64,000 nt of DNA from Clostridiales bacterium (GCA_027318915.1 DAHVOH010000007.1:3022-67021), one strand, 5' to 3'. Positions 27,362-36,661 are shown, counted from the first letter of the stretch. Notes: generated by a model not told the origin, from the sequence alone. Numbers and translations are program-made.

Positions 27362-28320
27362 CGCACCGGAGGCTTGGGGGCCGGGGTCTCGTAGCGCGCG
27401 TAGTAGTCCCGCCAGATGAGGCGGTAGACGCCGAGATAGCGGGGCAGTCGATTCAGTCCCGGGATCCATGGCGCCAACATCAGCAGCAGAAACATCAGCA
27501 ATCCGAGCGTCAGCGCCATGGCATCGCCCGACGAGGCGTTGGCGATGTAGGGGATCTGATAAATGGCCGTCACAATGGTCATCCACCACGGCCCCGGATA
27601 CGGCGCGTTCTCCTCATGGATGATGCCCCACTGATTGCCCAGCAGTTCAAGCCGTGAGGCCGCATCCTGCATGGGCTTGCCCTGTATGAACAAGAGCGAG
27701 TTCATGTTGTCGAACTGGTAGTCCGCCGGGCTGCGATCCAGGGCCCCCGTCATCAGCCCGCTCTGGCCCAACTGCAGCAACCCCTGCATCATGGCCGGCA
27801 CCGGGCCGTAATTGCCCGGCGCCACCACCACGCGATCGCCACGCACGTGCGCGCTGCCCAGCGCGGCCTGATACGCGGTGGCCCACGCCTGCTCCTGGCT
27901 CGGCGGAGCCGCGTACCATTCCCTAAGGGCCAAACCCACTTGAGGGTCCAAATGCGCCGCCATCTTCAGCGGCGTCAAAATGAAATCCGTCTTCGGATAC
28001 ACGGGGTGGATGACACCGACGGCGCGCTGCAAGGGACTTTGCACCGAACTGGATCCGTTGTTGTACGGGGGGCCGTACGACGCAATCTCGCCGGTTCCCG
28101 TGAGATCCCCCATCGCCACTTGCTCAAACAAGAGCGGTGTCTGCGTGGCCACCGTGTCAATCTTGAGGGGGGCGCGTACCGGTTCCCGAAACAAAGCCGA
28201 GAGCACCACCGTCAAAATGGCAATCACCAGCGTGGTGCTGGCCAAATGCTTGATGAAGTCGGAGGGCAGGTAACGATAACGGTGGGTGACATCAATCTTC
28301 GGGCTAGTGGGACTGGACAT
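27358..28320 (-). CDS. bc-type complex subunit, cytochrome b C-terminal-like
   Basis: 320 residues from the ATG at 28320, which overlaps the cytochrome b stop by 17 bases; a longer frame to 28380 is not needed. One membrane helix at 26-44 is followed by an outside domain of about 210 residues and a second helix at 266-288. The end (LLMLAPWIPGLNRLPRYLGV, then YRLIWRDYY) resembles the C-terminal part of cytochrome b/subunit IV. No CxxCH heme-c motif is present, unlike QcrC of Bacillus. It likely pairs with the b6-like protein in a quinol-oxidising complex; the large outside domain is unexplained. Confidence 0.65.
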   Translation of the reverse strand: MSSPTSPKIDVTHRYRYLPSDFIKHLASTTLVIAILTVVLSALFREPVRAPLKIDTVATQTPLLFEQVAMGDLTGTGEIASYGPPYNNGSSSVQSPLQRAVGVIHPVYPKTDFILTPLKMAAHLDPQVGLALREWYAAPPSQEQAWATAYQAALGSAHVRGDRVVVAPGNYGPVPAMMQGLLQLGQSGLMTGALDRSPADYQFDNMNSLLFIQGKPMQDAASRLELLGNQWGIIHEENAPYPGPWWMTIVTAIYQIPYIANASSGDAMALTLGLLMFLLLMLAPWIPGLNRLPRYLGVYRLIWRDYYARYETPAPKPPVR

Positions 28321-28939
28321 CGGCGGCGCCCTCCATGGGTTCAATCGTCTCGGTGCGGCCCGGATACGGCGGCACCACACCCTTGACGCGAATCAGGATA
28401 ATGTGGAGCACAATGAGCGTGCCCAATATGAGGGGCAGCACCACCACATGCAGGCCGTACATCTGACCGGCGTTCAACACGTTGAACCACGCCAGACCCA
28501 TCGCGTTCAAGCCGTCCTTAGCCTGGACGGCGTTCCATTCCGAATAAAAGTCACCCCGCATGAGATAGCCGGTAAAGGCCGTGGGGATGGCCGTCAACAA
28601 CGACAGCGTGCCCAGCAGCCATGTGCGCTCGCGCCCGCCTCTCCAGGCCCCGGAAAAGAAGACCCGCAGCAGGTGCAGAATCATGAAGAAGAAAAACGCC
28701 TGCACGGACCAGAAGTGGACACCGCGGATGAAGAAGCCAATACTGGACACCGTCCACCACTGCGGCCCGTTGGCCGCCATCAGGACGCCGGAAATGACGA
28801 GGATGGCGAAGCTGGAAGCTGTCAAAGAGCCGAGGGTGTACAAGACGCCGAATGCATATTCCGGAAGCTCACGGGGAAGCCACACGTCCAGGGAGAACAG
28901 AACCCCCATCTTGTCGCGCAAATAGTCGGTCCAGTTCAC
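28304..28939 (-). CDS. Cytochrome b6-like subunit
   Basis: 211 residues from a GTG at 28939 after GGAGGG. It is the N-terminal four-helix half of cytochrome b. Heme ligands are visible as H75 and H89 (13 residues apart) in helix two and H164 and H179 (14 apart) in helix four, the b6f-type spacing. TGYLMRGD near 123-130 follows the third helix. Length matches b6/QcrB (about 215). The protein carries two b hemes and passes electrons from quinol across the membrane. No Rieske iron-sulfur gene is found in this window, so the complex is incomplete here or unusual. Confidence 0.9.
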   Translation of the reverse strand: MNWTDYLRDKMGVLFSLDVWLPRELPEYAFGVLYTLGSLTASSFAILVISGVLMAANGPQWWTVSSIGFFIRGVHFWSVQAFFFFMILHLLRVFFSGAWRGGRERTWLLGTLSLLTAIPTAFTGYLMRGDFYSEWNAVQAKDGLNAMGLAWFNVLNAGQMYGLHVVVLPLILGTLIVLHIILIRVKGVVPPYPGRTETIEPMEGAADVQSH

Positions 28940-28966
28940 CGAAACCCTCCCTGGGCCGTTCTTTTC

Positions 28967-29053
28967 TTACCGACGGTGCGCCGGCCACAGCAACAGCCCC
29001 ACGAAACCCACCACGATCAGGATGCCCGCTACGTAGTTGCCCAAGTCGATCAT
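28967..29053 (-). CDS. 28-residue single-helix protein upstream of cytochrome b
   Basis: MIDLGNYVAGILIVVGFVGL plus a LLWPAHRR end: one membrane helix with a short basic tail. Its stop is 27 bp before the cytochrome b start on the same strand, with GGGCGTGAG a few bases before its ATG. Such tiny one-helix subunits (PetG/L/M/N type) occur in b6f complexes, so it could be one here. At this length, homology cannot be judged; evidence is hydrophobic pattern and position. Confidence 0.5.
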   Translation of the reverse strand: MIDLGNYVAGILIVVGFVGLLLWPAHRR

Positions 29054-29357
29054 ACCACTCACGCCCTTTCTGATCGCCCCCGACGTCCTACAACGTCGCC
29101 TGCATCGGAACCCACTGCCATCGTAGCGCCGGCCGCCGGCCGCCACGACGGCCCGACGGCGCGTCATGCAGGGGGTCCATTGGTCCCGGTCCGATGGGTC
29201 CAATGGCCCTTCGGGATCCGAACGGCCCGATCGCGACCGGATGGCTCCGCCCGATCAAGGGGTCGCCAGCCGAGCGTTGCCACGGTATGATGGCGCCAGG
29301 TCACCCAGCATGAATCCGCGGCGCGCGGACGGCGCCCGCACAAGAAAGGAGGCCGGT

Positions 29358-29867
29358 ATGGAGCCGGAACCGATGGATCTGGCCACAGCGGACCCGGCCA
29401 CCACGCTTCTTTACATCGACGCCCTGATGGCCGGAGAATCCAACTGGATTGCCACTCTGGCCAACGTGTCCGCGATCCTTCACGAAGCGTTGGGCCGCGT
29501 CAACTGGACCGGCTTTTATCTGATGGAGGAGTCGGACCGGGAGCTGGTGGTGGGGCCGTTCCAGGGCAGGGTCGCCTGTACGCGCATCGCCGTTGGGCGG
29601 GGCGTCGTGGGGCATTGCGCGCGGGAGCGGCAGACGGTGGTCGTGCCCGACGTTCACGCGTTTGCCGGCCATATCGCGTGCGACAGCGCGTCGCGCTCGG
29701 AAGTGGTGGTTCCCATCGTCGATCGCATGCGACGGCTCGTGGCGGTCCTGGATGTGGACAGCCCGGAATATGACCGGTTCAGCGCCGGCGATGTGGATCT
29801 GCTGGAAGCGTGCGCCCACCGCCTGGGACGGGCCTGGCCGGACAGCGCCGGCCCCATGGGCCGGTAG
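29358..29867 (+). CDS. Free methionine-(R)-sulfoxide reductase (GAF)
   Basis: 169 residues from the ATG at 29358 after AAAGGAGG. It is a single GAF domain of the fRMsr (YebR) family, which reduces free methionine-R-sulfoxide with thioredoxin. Visible motifs are NWTGFYL, GPFQGRVACTRI (Cys74) and HIACDSASRSEVVVPI with the catalytic Cys108. The second conserved cysteine, in GVCG of homologues, is Val here (GVVG), with a cysteine three residues later (GHC, Cys87). It may belong to an oxidative-stress set with MsrA and the peroxiredoxin further along. A TATGAT -10-like hexamer at 29290 region precedes it. Confidence 0.88.
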   Translation: MEPEPMDLATADPATTLLYIDALMAGESNWIATLANVSAILHEALGRVNWTGFYLMEESDRELVVGPFQGRVACTRIAVGRGVVGHCARERQTVVVPDVHAFAGHIACDSASRSEVVVPIVDRMRRLVAVLDVDSPEYDRFSAGDVDLLEACAHRLGRAWPDSAGPMGR

Positions 29868-30031
29868 CTTGGCGCGGCGCCGCTCGGCACACACCCGGAA
29901 CGGTCGCGCGCCGGCGTGAGAGAGCGCGCGGCCGTGCCGGGGCGCCTAATGGGATGAAGTTTTTCCTGCCCTCCCGCCTCTGGTGTCCGCCGTTGCCTCC
30001 ATCTGGTCGATGAACCGAGGGCGTCGTCGCC

Positions 30032-31264
30032 ATGACTCAGAACTTGCGGTGGCTGTATGTGAACCGGGGGCTGCGCAGTTTTGCGACCGCGTTTCTCACG
30101 GTTGTGCTGCCCCTGTATTTGGCGGTCTCGGGTTACACCGCCGTGCAGATCGGTTTAGTCATTTCCTTGTCGGGCGTCGTCAGCATCGTCCTGCTGGCGG
30201 CCGTCGGGTTTTTGGCGGATCGGGGACGAAAGCGCACCCTCATCGGACTCGGTGCCCTGGCCGTTTTGGGCGGCGTCGCCATGGCCCTCTCCCCCGCCCT
30301 TTGGGTGATTGTCCTGGCCTCCGGGCTCGGAGGCGTGGGCAAAGGCGGGGGCGCGGGCAGCGGCGGTTCCTGGGGCCCCTTTCTGCCGGCCGAACAGCCG
30401 TTGCTGGCAGATTCCGTCACGGCTGAAAACCGCACCCGGGTTTTCGGCCAGATTTCCTTCGTGGGGGTGTTGACCGGCGCGGTCGGCTCACTCGTCGCCG
30501 GCGTGCCGGCTTGGCTCCACCAGCGGGGATGGTCGTGGATCGCCGGGTATCACCTGCTCTTCCTCTTCAGCGCGGGTTTGGCCGTGGTCATGATGGCCTC
30601 GGCGCTGCCATTGGTGGAAGTCCGCCCCCGCGCCGCCGACCCGGCGGAACCGGCGCCCCCTCCCCCCGCCATCAGTTTTCGCCGGTTGATCGGGCGGCTC
30701 GGGCTCACCAACTCGCTCAACGGTCTGGCGATGGGCTTCATGGGCCCGCTGCTCACCTACTGGTTCTATCGACGCTTCGGTGCCGGAACGGCTGAATTGG
30801 GCGTGCTCTATGCGCTGGTGAATTTATCCACAGCGATACCCTACCTGCTGGCCTCCCGCATCGCCAAATACATGGGGGCGGTCAAAGCCGTGTCCGTCAC
30901 GCGGGCGCTGAGCACCCTATCTCTTTTGGGCATGGCCTTCATGCCGGTCTTCTGGGCGGCGGGCGGGCTCTTTCTATTGCGCATGGTGTTCAACTCGCTC
31001 GGCATGCCCACGCGCCAGTCGTATACCATGGGCGTCTCGGATGACCGGCACCGGAGCCGCGTCTCGGCCTTCAGCACCCTGCCCTCGCAGGTGACGGCGA
31101 TGATATCGCCCGTGATCGGCGGGGCCGAGATGGGATCCCTGCTCGACTTTCCCATCTTCGGCGCCGTCTTTTTCATGAGTCTCAATGTCATCGCCTACTA
31201 TCTGGCGTTTCGCCATGTCCTACCTCCCGAGGAAGTCGCGCAGGCGGGCCCGTCTGTGCCGTGA
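30032..31264 (+). CDS. MFS transporter
   Basis: 410 residues with about twelve membrane helices. The loop 2-3 signature is GFLADRGRKRTLIG (near 65-78). The GGVGKGGGAGSGGSWGPFL stretch near 100-118 is a glycine-rich loop before helix four, unusual but in frame. The C-terminal half shows NSLGMPTRQSYTMGVSDDRH. It resembles drug or metabolite efflux MFS proteins; the substrate cannot be told. The ATG lacks a strong ribosome site. It appears to be a single-gene unit between the fRMsr gene and the peptidoglycan-binding gene. Confidence 0.85.
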   Translation: MTQNLRWLYVNRGLRSFATAFLTVVLPLYLAVSGYTAVQIGLVISLSGVVSIVLLAAVGFLADRGRKRTLIGLGALAVLGGVAMALSPALWVIVLASGLGGVGKGGGAGSGGSWGPFLPAEQPLLADSVTAENRTRVFGQISFVGVLTGAVGSLVAGVPAWLHQRGWSWIAGYHLLFLFSAGLAVVMMASALPLVEVRPRAADPAEPAPPPPAISFRRLIGRLGLTNSLNGLAMGFMGPLLTYWFYRRFGAGTAELGVLYALVNLSTAIPYLLASRIAKYMGAVKAVSVTRALSTLSLLGMAFMPVFWAAGGLFLLRMVFNSLGMPTRQSYTMGVSDDRHRSRVSAFSTLPSQVTAMISPVIGGAEMGSLLDFPIFGAVFFMSLNVIAYYLAFRHVLPPEEVAQAGPSVP

Positions 31265-31398
31265 CGATCCGGAGCTTCCGGTCGGCCTGCGGGACTCCGG
31301 CGTGAGCGTCCCTTGGCCGCCTGGACTGACACCTTCTTCCTGGCCTGGCATAGAGTGGACTGTGCCGCCATCCCCCGTTGCCCGAGAGGAGCGTTCCC

Positions 31399-32598
31399 AT
31401 GGCATTGTTCGACAGTACATTTCCCCCCTATGTGCCCTTCGGTAGCCGAACGCTGCGAGAAGGCGATGTCGGTACCGACGTGGCCGTCCTCCAAGCGGTC
31501 TACGATCTCATGGTGGCGACCATGAATCCGAACACCGGATCCATTGGAACCCCCACGCCGATCACCGGACGGTTTTCCGCCGACACTACGCGTGTGGTTC
31601 GGGCGGTTCAGACCTATTTCGGTCTCATTGCCGACGGCGCCGTGGGACCGGACACGTATTTTGTCTACGGGCAGGGCGTAGCCTCCCGCACCACCTACGG
31701 AGGGCCCGTGTACGGCAGCCGCCAGCTTGTGGCGGGTGCCTCCGGCGGCGATGTGACCGTCCTCCAAAACCGGCTCAACAGTTTTCGCTACGCGCACCTC
31801 ATCGGTCATCCCGGCGACGGCACCTTTGACGCCGGGACCGCGCGGGCGGTGCTGGCGTTCAAGCAGGACGCGCAAGCGCACGGCGACACCGGATTTCCGC
31901 CCAACGCCGTGGCCGGTTTCGGATTCTACGATGCCAGCTGGATCTACACGCTCGCCGGGGGACGCGCCCTGCAGGCGGGTCGCAACGGATTTGACGTCGT
32001 TTTTGTCCAGGTGCTGCTGGCCCGACTCGGCTATTACGGCGGCCGTTTCGACGGTCTGTACGACGCCTCCACCGCGGACGCCGTACGGGCGTTTCAGGCG
32101 GCCAACGGCATCACCGCCGACGGCGTGGTGGGCCCGGTGACCTTCCACCGGCTGGGGCTCGCCAATCCGGTCGCGGCGCCCGACCCGCTGCAGATCGCCT
32201 GGCCGCCGCCGCCCGCGCCGTCCGTCGCCGTCAGCAGCGTGGCGTTGACGTCAACAACCGGGGATCTGCATCCCTACGGCGAGGCCAGTCTGGTGGTGAA
32301 CCAGTCGGAGGGCTTTGAGAGCCTGGACGTCGTCGGAAACTTCCTGCCCGAGCCGAGCAGCTTGGGCCCGTCGTTCACCGGGTACGCCTTCACCCTGACC
32401 GATCCCGGCACCGGCACCGTGGTGGCGACGCGGGCGCTCGTGCGACTCACGGTGGGCCCGCCGGCCGACTGGGCCGGAACGCACTCGCCGGGTGTCAAGA
32501 CCATTCCCGCCGGACCGGTGACCATCTATGCCTCGGCGGGTCCTTTGGGCCCGCTGGGCCCCGCCGTCCTGACCGGCGATTTGCGCAACGGACACTGA
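31399..32598 (+). CDS. Triple peptidoglycan-binding domain protein
   Basis: 399 residues from the ATG at 31399 after GAGAGGAG. Three PG_binding_1 repeats are visible: LREGDVGTDVAVLQAVYDLM...FGLIADGAVGPDTY (15-85), GGDVTVLQNRLNSF...GTFDAGTARAVLAFKQ (115-160) and GFDVVFVQVLLARLGYYGG...GITADGVVGPVTFHRLG (200-250). After a proline-rich linker (WPPPPAPS) the last 130 residues form a beta-rich domain of unknown role. No signal peptide is seen, so it may be a spore-coat or cortex-associated protein deposited from the mother cell (inference) rather than an exported wall protein. No catalytic domain is present. Confidence 0.8.
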   Translation: MALFDSTFPPYVPFGSRTLREGDVGTDVAVLQAVYDLMVATMNPNTGSIGTPTPITGRFSADTTRVVRAVQTYFGLIADGAVGPDTYFVYGQGVASRTTYGGPVYGSRQLVAGASGGDVTVLQNRLNSFRYAHLIGHPGDGTFDAGTARAVLAFKQDAQAHGDTGFPPNAVAGFGFYDASWIYTLAGGRALQAGRNGFDVVFVQVLLARLGYYGGRFDGLYDASTADAVRAFQAANGITADGVVGPVTFHRLGLANPVAAPDPLQIAWPPPPAPSVAVSSVALTSTTGDLHPYGEASLVVNQSEGFESLDVVGNFLPEPSSLGPSFTGYAFTLTDPGTGTVVATRALVRLTVGPPADWAGTHSPGVKTIPAGPVTIYASAGPLGPLGPAVLTGDLRNGH

Positions 32599-33135
32599 GT
32601 CGAACGGCAGACACCCCCGGCATCGCCGGTCCCATCACGCCAAGCCCCGAGCCGACTCGCTCCACGAGTCCGGCCAAACCGGCACGGGGAGGCGCTCCGG
32701 CGGATGATCGCGCCGGCGGCGTTGGGAAGCGTGTCGACGGGTCCTGGGCCAACTTCCCCCTGCGGCGCACATGGCCCCCATCGTGCGGGACCGCCCCCAA
32801 AATGGGCGAGGGCTGGGTCGGAAGCGGCATACGGATGCGCCGGATCGGCCGCGCCGCCCGGCTCCGGAGGGGCCGTGAGCCGATTCCACGACTCGACCCC
32901 GTCGCCGGCGTCCTCGCTCCAGCCGACTGAGCCGCGCGGCGCCACAATGCGGAAGAGCAGCATGGCGCGGCCGGGAGGCACCGATGCCGCCGGGAGGGGA
33001 AAGCGCGCCCGTGCGTTCAGGATGTCTCCTCCGCGGGCCCGGATCGGTCCGCCGTCGGATGGAGCTCCGCCTTGCCGCCGGGGCCGTCTGCCGCGTGCTC
33101 GCGCCGGAGCGCTGCGGGGTCTTCTCGGGACGCGT
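32599..33135. other. 0.54 kb without a recognisable gene
   Basis: Convergent gap between the peptidoglycan-binding gene and a lipoprotein gene. Frames on both strands are low-complexity shadows, and no strong hairpin was found. Confidence 0.45.
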
Positions 33136-34419
33136 TTATGATCGCGACGCGGGGGCCACCCGGCCGGTGACGGCATTGACCTGAAGCCAGGCAGAGGTCG
33201 ACCGGCCGCGCAGCACCTCAACCTGCCACGAGAGGCCCACCGGGAACACCAAAAGCGGCGCCCCCCGACTCCCGGTCAGAAAGGATCGGCCAACCGCACT
33301 CGTCAAGCAGCGCTGCAGCACCGCCAGGGGCGTCGCCACCCGGAGCGTCGTCGGCTTCAGGGCGACTGAGGCCACCACATAGCCGGCGCCGAGATGCTGC
33401 ACATTGGCCGTCACCACGTAGGAACGAAGGTGCTGTGCGAACCCTGCGCCCGCCGTGCCCGAAACCTGGTCCATCACCGCCCACTGGCCGTCCGCTCCGG
33501 CCACCGCCGTCGGTCCGGCCCCATCGTCCCCCATGCTGGCGCCCAAGGCCGCCAACGGCGCCAGCTGTCGCCACACGGCCTCCTGCACCCCCTCGGCCAC
33601 CAAGGGCAGTCCCTGGGGCGCGATGTCCAGCGCGCGCGCTTCGAGCAGTCCTTGCAGAGCCGTCGCCGCCGAGGAAAACGGCACGCCTTCCCAGGCGGTG
33701 GGCTGATACTGAGGAGAGCCCACCTCCCGCCACTCCCCGGTTGGCCCGTTGTTTTCCGCGTAGGCGTAGGTGAGGGTCTCCACATGCTGCCACAAGTCAT
33801 ACAGCCGCACCGTCAGCAGGATGCCGCGATGACTGACCGCGACAAATCCAAACAAACCGTCGGGTGCCGGCACGCTCACCATCTGCACCCGATGGCGCGC
33901 GGCGTTGTACCGGTACGCCGTCTCACCGGGCGGTGGCACCGCCACAAATTGACTCAGCCCGGCATCCCACGTGTACGTTCCGTACGTACAGCCGCCGGAG
34001 CCGCAATAGCTGGAACCGCCTTGGACCACCAGGACCGGCAGGTGCCGCGCGCCAAACTCCAGCACGCTCACGGCGGCCACATGCGGCAATACCCAGTGCA
34101 GGCCGCCGGACCCCTGAACAATCAAGCTGCCGTGGCCGCGGGCATCGACACGAACGGTCAGCAGATCCACCCCGGACCCGGTCAGGTCGGCCTGCAACCT
34201 GGCACTGCCAGCCCCGTTCAAGCTGGGCGTCGACTGCCAGGCCACCACCGGCAAAAGCTGGGCGGCGGGCGGGTGCAAGACGGGGACGCCGGACGCCGCA
34301 CCCGATGCAGCACGGGAGCTGGCCGGCGACCCATACCCGAAGACGCCGCACGCGCTCAGCCCGGCGCTCAGCGCCAGCACCGCCGCGGTCCTGATCCACC
34401 GCGCGCTCCTCACACCCAC
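33136..34419 (-). CDS. Lipoprotein of unknown function
   Basis: 427 residues from a GTG at 34419, six bases after GGAGGAGG; the frame runs up to 34524 without a better start. The signal (RTAAVLALSAGLSACG) places the lipid-bearing Cys near residue 24. The mature protein is rich in beta-like strands; SSYCGSGGCTYGTYTWD near 140 carries two cysteines that may form a disulfide and recalls beta-propeller-like surface proteins. I do not recognise the family. The msrA gene starts on the same strand just upstream, 83 bp before, so they may share a transcript. Confidence 0.7.
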   Translation of the reverse strand: MGVRSARWIRTAAVLALSAGLSACGVFGYGSPASSRAASGAASGVPVLHPPAAQLLPVVAWQSTPSLNGAGSARLQADLTGSGVDLLTVRVDARGHGSLIVQGSGGLHWVLPHVAAVSVLEFGARHLPVLVVQGGSSYCGSGGCTYGTYTWDAGLSQFVAVPPPGETAYRYNAARHRVQMVSVPAPDGLFGFVAVSHRGILLTVRLYDLWQHVETLTYAYAENNGPTGEWREVGSPQYQPTAWEGVPFSSAATALQGLLEARALDIAPQGLPLVAEGVQEAVWRQLAPLAALGASMGDDGAGPTAVAGADGQWAVMDQVSGTAGAGFAQHLRSYVVTANVQHLGAGYVVASVALKPTTLRVATPLAVLQRCLTSAVGRSFLTGSRGAPLLVFPVGLSWQVEVLRGRSTSAWLQVNAVTGRVAPASRS

Positions 34420-34502
34420 CCGACACCTCCTCCTCCATCGCCGCCATGGACCCCGGCCCGCCTTCGGGCGCCGTGTCCCGCATCCACGTTGTGCCGCCGC
34501 GC

Positions 34503-35060
34503 CTAAGGGCGCGAAGGGGTCCAATGGACCCGGGCAAACTGGTCTCGCCCGGATCCGACGCGATAGCGCTGATAGTGCGCGGGACTCTTCTTATAGAATT
34601 CTTGGTGATAGTCCTCGGCCGGATAAAAGGGACCCGCGGGCAGGATTGGCGTCACCACGGGGCGCCCGAACCGTCCGGTGGCCTCCAGCGCCGCCCGCGA
34701 CGCCTCGGCAGCCATTCGCTGGGCCTCGGTGTGATAAAAGACGGCTGCTTCATACGAGGATCCGCGATCCACAAACTGACCACCGGCATCCGTGGGGTCA
34801 ATCTGTCGCCAGAAAGCCTCCAGCAACTCCGCATAGGTGATGCGGGCGGGGTCAAACCGGATCTGCACCGCCTCCCGATGGCCCGTCGTGTGCGAACACA
34901 CCTCCTCATAGGTCGGGTTCACCGTCCGGCCTCCGGTGTAGCCTGACACCACAGACAGGACCCCCGGCATTTCGTCAAAGGGATGCACCATGCACCAAAA
35001 ACAGCCACCCGCAAAGGTGGCCACTCCCCCACCATTGCCCGCTCCGTCTTCCTGACTCAT
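34503..35060 (-). CDS. msrA: Peptide methionine-(S)-S-oxide reductase
   Basis: 185 residues from the ATG at 35060, seven bases after GGAGGGAGG. The catalytic motif GGCFWC (active Cys20) begins the domain; [21 protein letters not shown] and [10 protein letters not shown] are MsrA signatures. It repairs methionine-S-sulfoxide in proteins using thioredoxin. There is no C-terminal resolving cysteine and no fused MsrB domain. It lies near a peroxiredoxin and a free-methionine sulfoxide reductase, an oxidative-damage repair neighbourhood. A divergent small gene starts at 35297. Confidence 0.93.
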   Translation of the reverse strand: MSQEDGAGNGGGVATFAGGCFWCMVHPFDEMPGVLSVVSGYTGGRTVNPTYEEVCSHTTGHREAVQIRFDPARITYAELLEAFWRQIDPTDAGGQFVDRGSSYEAAVFYHTEAQRMAAEASRAALEATGRFGRPVVTPILPAGPFYPAEDYHQEFYKKSPAHYQRYRVGSGRDQFARVHWTPSRP

Positions 35061-35296
35061 CCGCCACACCTCCCTCCGGGTTTTGCACCTCCCACTATAC
35101 CGTTCTGTTGCCAAACCGCCCGCATGCCGGCCGGTCCCGTTGCGGTCGCCACCACCAAATCCCCGCGCCGCGGCCACCTTCTTGGGGTTTTTGACGTTGT
35201 AGACCATGTCGGGGCGGGCGTCTCATCCCGCCGTGTCGGCTCTCCCCATGGCCCGAGAGGTGGTTTGTTCATGATTTGTTGAAGGAGGGAAGGCTG

Positions 35297-35557
35297 GTGT
35301 TGTCAGCACAGTCTAAAGAACTGGTACGACAGGCGTTCAGCGATCTGCAGGACGCCTGGGATCTTCTGTCCGGCACCAATGATCCCGAACACTGGGATGT
35401 CGCCAACGCCCGCCTGACTGCCGCCCTGGCCCTCGCCCAGATGGCCGTGCGCGACGCCAAGCGTCAAGAGGGCGTGCCCGTCCGCGCCAGTGATTTTCAG
35501 TTGCCGTGGCTTCGGCCCACCGCCGGGCGGCGCCCGGTCTTTCGCCGCGCCTCTTGA
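35297..35557 (+). CDS. Small helical protein, unknown
   Basis: 86 residues from a GTG at 35297 preceded by AAGGAGGGAAGG. It is mostly helical (KELVRQAFSDLQDAWDLLSG, then NARLTAALALAQMAVRDA) with a basic, proline-containing tail. No membrane segment or known domain is seen. The strong ribosome site and normal amino-acid composition support a real gene. It is divergent from msrA and followed by a gap, so it looks monocistronic. Confidence 0.65.
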   Translation: MLSAQSKELVRQAFSDLQDAWDLLSGTNDPEHWDVANARLTAALALAQMAVRDAKRQEGVPVRASDFQLPWLRPTAGRRPVFRRAS

Positions 35558-35972
35558 CCCACGGCCGCCCGCATCTCGCCAGAACGGCGCGCCACGCCCT
35601 CCGCTCGGGGATGGGGCGGCAGCGGCGGGAGCCCGGACCGCCTGGCCGTCCGGGCTTTCGCCGGCAGTTCCCGGCGCGGGGGTGCGACGTCGAAGCCCGG
35701 GCCCGGATCGGGTCTGGATCGGATTTGCCGGAAGCTCCCAGGGAATGCCCATGCCCGCGTCGCGGGCTACCAGACGTCCTCCGCCCCGGCGACGTGAGGG
35801 CGGCGTCGCGTTCGCCCGGCCATGAAAATCGCTGGGCATCGGCGGACGGACGACCCGGTTCCCGCCGCTGACTCTGCGGAGTCGAGGGCCGGGGTTTGCC
35901 GGCGTCGTCCCGGGGCATCCTAACCGCGTCGCCCTGGAGGCGATCCCCAAGCGGAGGCAAGGAGGCCCCGGG
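35558..35972. other. 0.4 kb without a recognisable gene
   Basis: Very GC-rich stretch with only shadow frames. It must hold the promoter for the peroxiredoxin gene, but no clear -35/-10 pair was found. Confidence 0.4.
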
Positions 35973-36512
35973 ATGTCACTGGTTGGAAGCCGCGCCCCTT
36001 CGTTCACCATGCCCGCCGTGGACAGCCAAGGCGCTGAGCAGATGGTCAGCCTGGCTGACTACGCGGGGCGTTGGCTCATTCTCTTCTTCTATCCCCACGA
36101 CTTCACGTTCGTCTGTCCCACCGAAATCACCGCGCTGTCGGCCGCCGCCCCTCAATTCGCTCAGATGGACGCGGATTTGCTGGGCGTGTCCACCGACAGT
36201 CCGCATGTCCACCGGGCCTGGCTCCACGCCGACCCGCGGGCCGGGGGACTCGGCCCGGTCCGCTATCCCCTGGCCAGCGACTGGACGCACCGGGTGGCGC
36301 GCGCCTATGGCGTCTACTTGTCCGACGAGGGAGCCGCCTATCGCGGCCTCTTCATCATCGACCCCGACGGCGTGGTGCAGTACGAAGTGGTGCACAACCT
36401 CAACGTCGGTCGTTCGGTGGCCGAGGTCAAACGGGTGCTGCAGGCGCTGCAATCCGGCGGCCTGTGCCCCGTAGATTGGGCGCCGGGGCAGGCGCTGATG
36501 ACACCCGGCTGA
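35973..36512 (+). CDS. 2-Cys peroxiredoxin (AhpC/TSA)
   Basis: 179 residues after an AAGGAGG site. The peroxidatic cysteine is C48 in DFTFVCPTE and the resolving cysteine is C165 in GGLCPVDW, the typical 2-Cys (AhpC/Prx1) arrangement. It reduces hydrogen peroxide, alkyl hydroperoxides or peroxynitrite using thioredoxin-like donors. The protein is slightly short of the usual 185-200 residues at the C-terminus but holds both cysteines. Two hairpins directly follow the stop, so it is transcribed as a single unit. Confidence 0.93.
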   Translation: MSLVGSRAPSFTMPAVDSQGAEQMVSLADYAGRWLILFFYPHDFTFVCPTEITALSAAAPQFAQMDADLLGVSTDSPHVHRAWLHADPRAGGLGPVRYPLASDWTHRVARAYGVYLSDEGAAYRGLFIIDPDGVVQYEVVHNLNVGRSVAEVKRVLQALQSGGLCPVDWAPGQALMTPG

Positions 36513-36562
36513 GCGCCGCATCTCCCCTGCGGCGCGGGCTCCCGGACGAGCCCCCGTCCGGG
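36513..36562 (+). terminator. Tandem hairpins after peroxiredoxin gene
   Basis: GCGCCGCA (36513-36520) pairs with TGCGGCGC (36528-36535), and CCCGGACG (36541-36548) pairs with CGTCCGGG (36555-36562). Both stems are perfect 8-mers and start right after the stop codon. No T-tract, as often seen in GC-rich genomes. Confidence 0.6.
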
Positions 36563-36661
36563 GAGTGGCGTCGGTCGGGACCCTGGCAGACGTCGCCGTG
36601 CCCCCCGGACGCCGATTCATAGGGACGGCGCCTTGTGCCCATCCTAAGGTGGGGTGGCACG

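Noticed and set aside
36614..36646. Sigma-G-like TTCATA-N18-CATCCTA before the second gerA
   Set aside because: The -10 match is good, but it would place the start of transcription inside or after the ribosome site, so it is probably chance unless translation begins further downstream.
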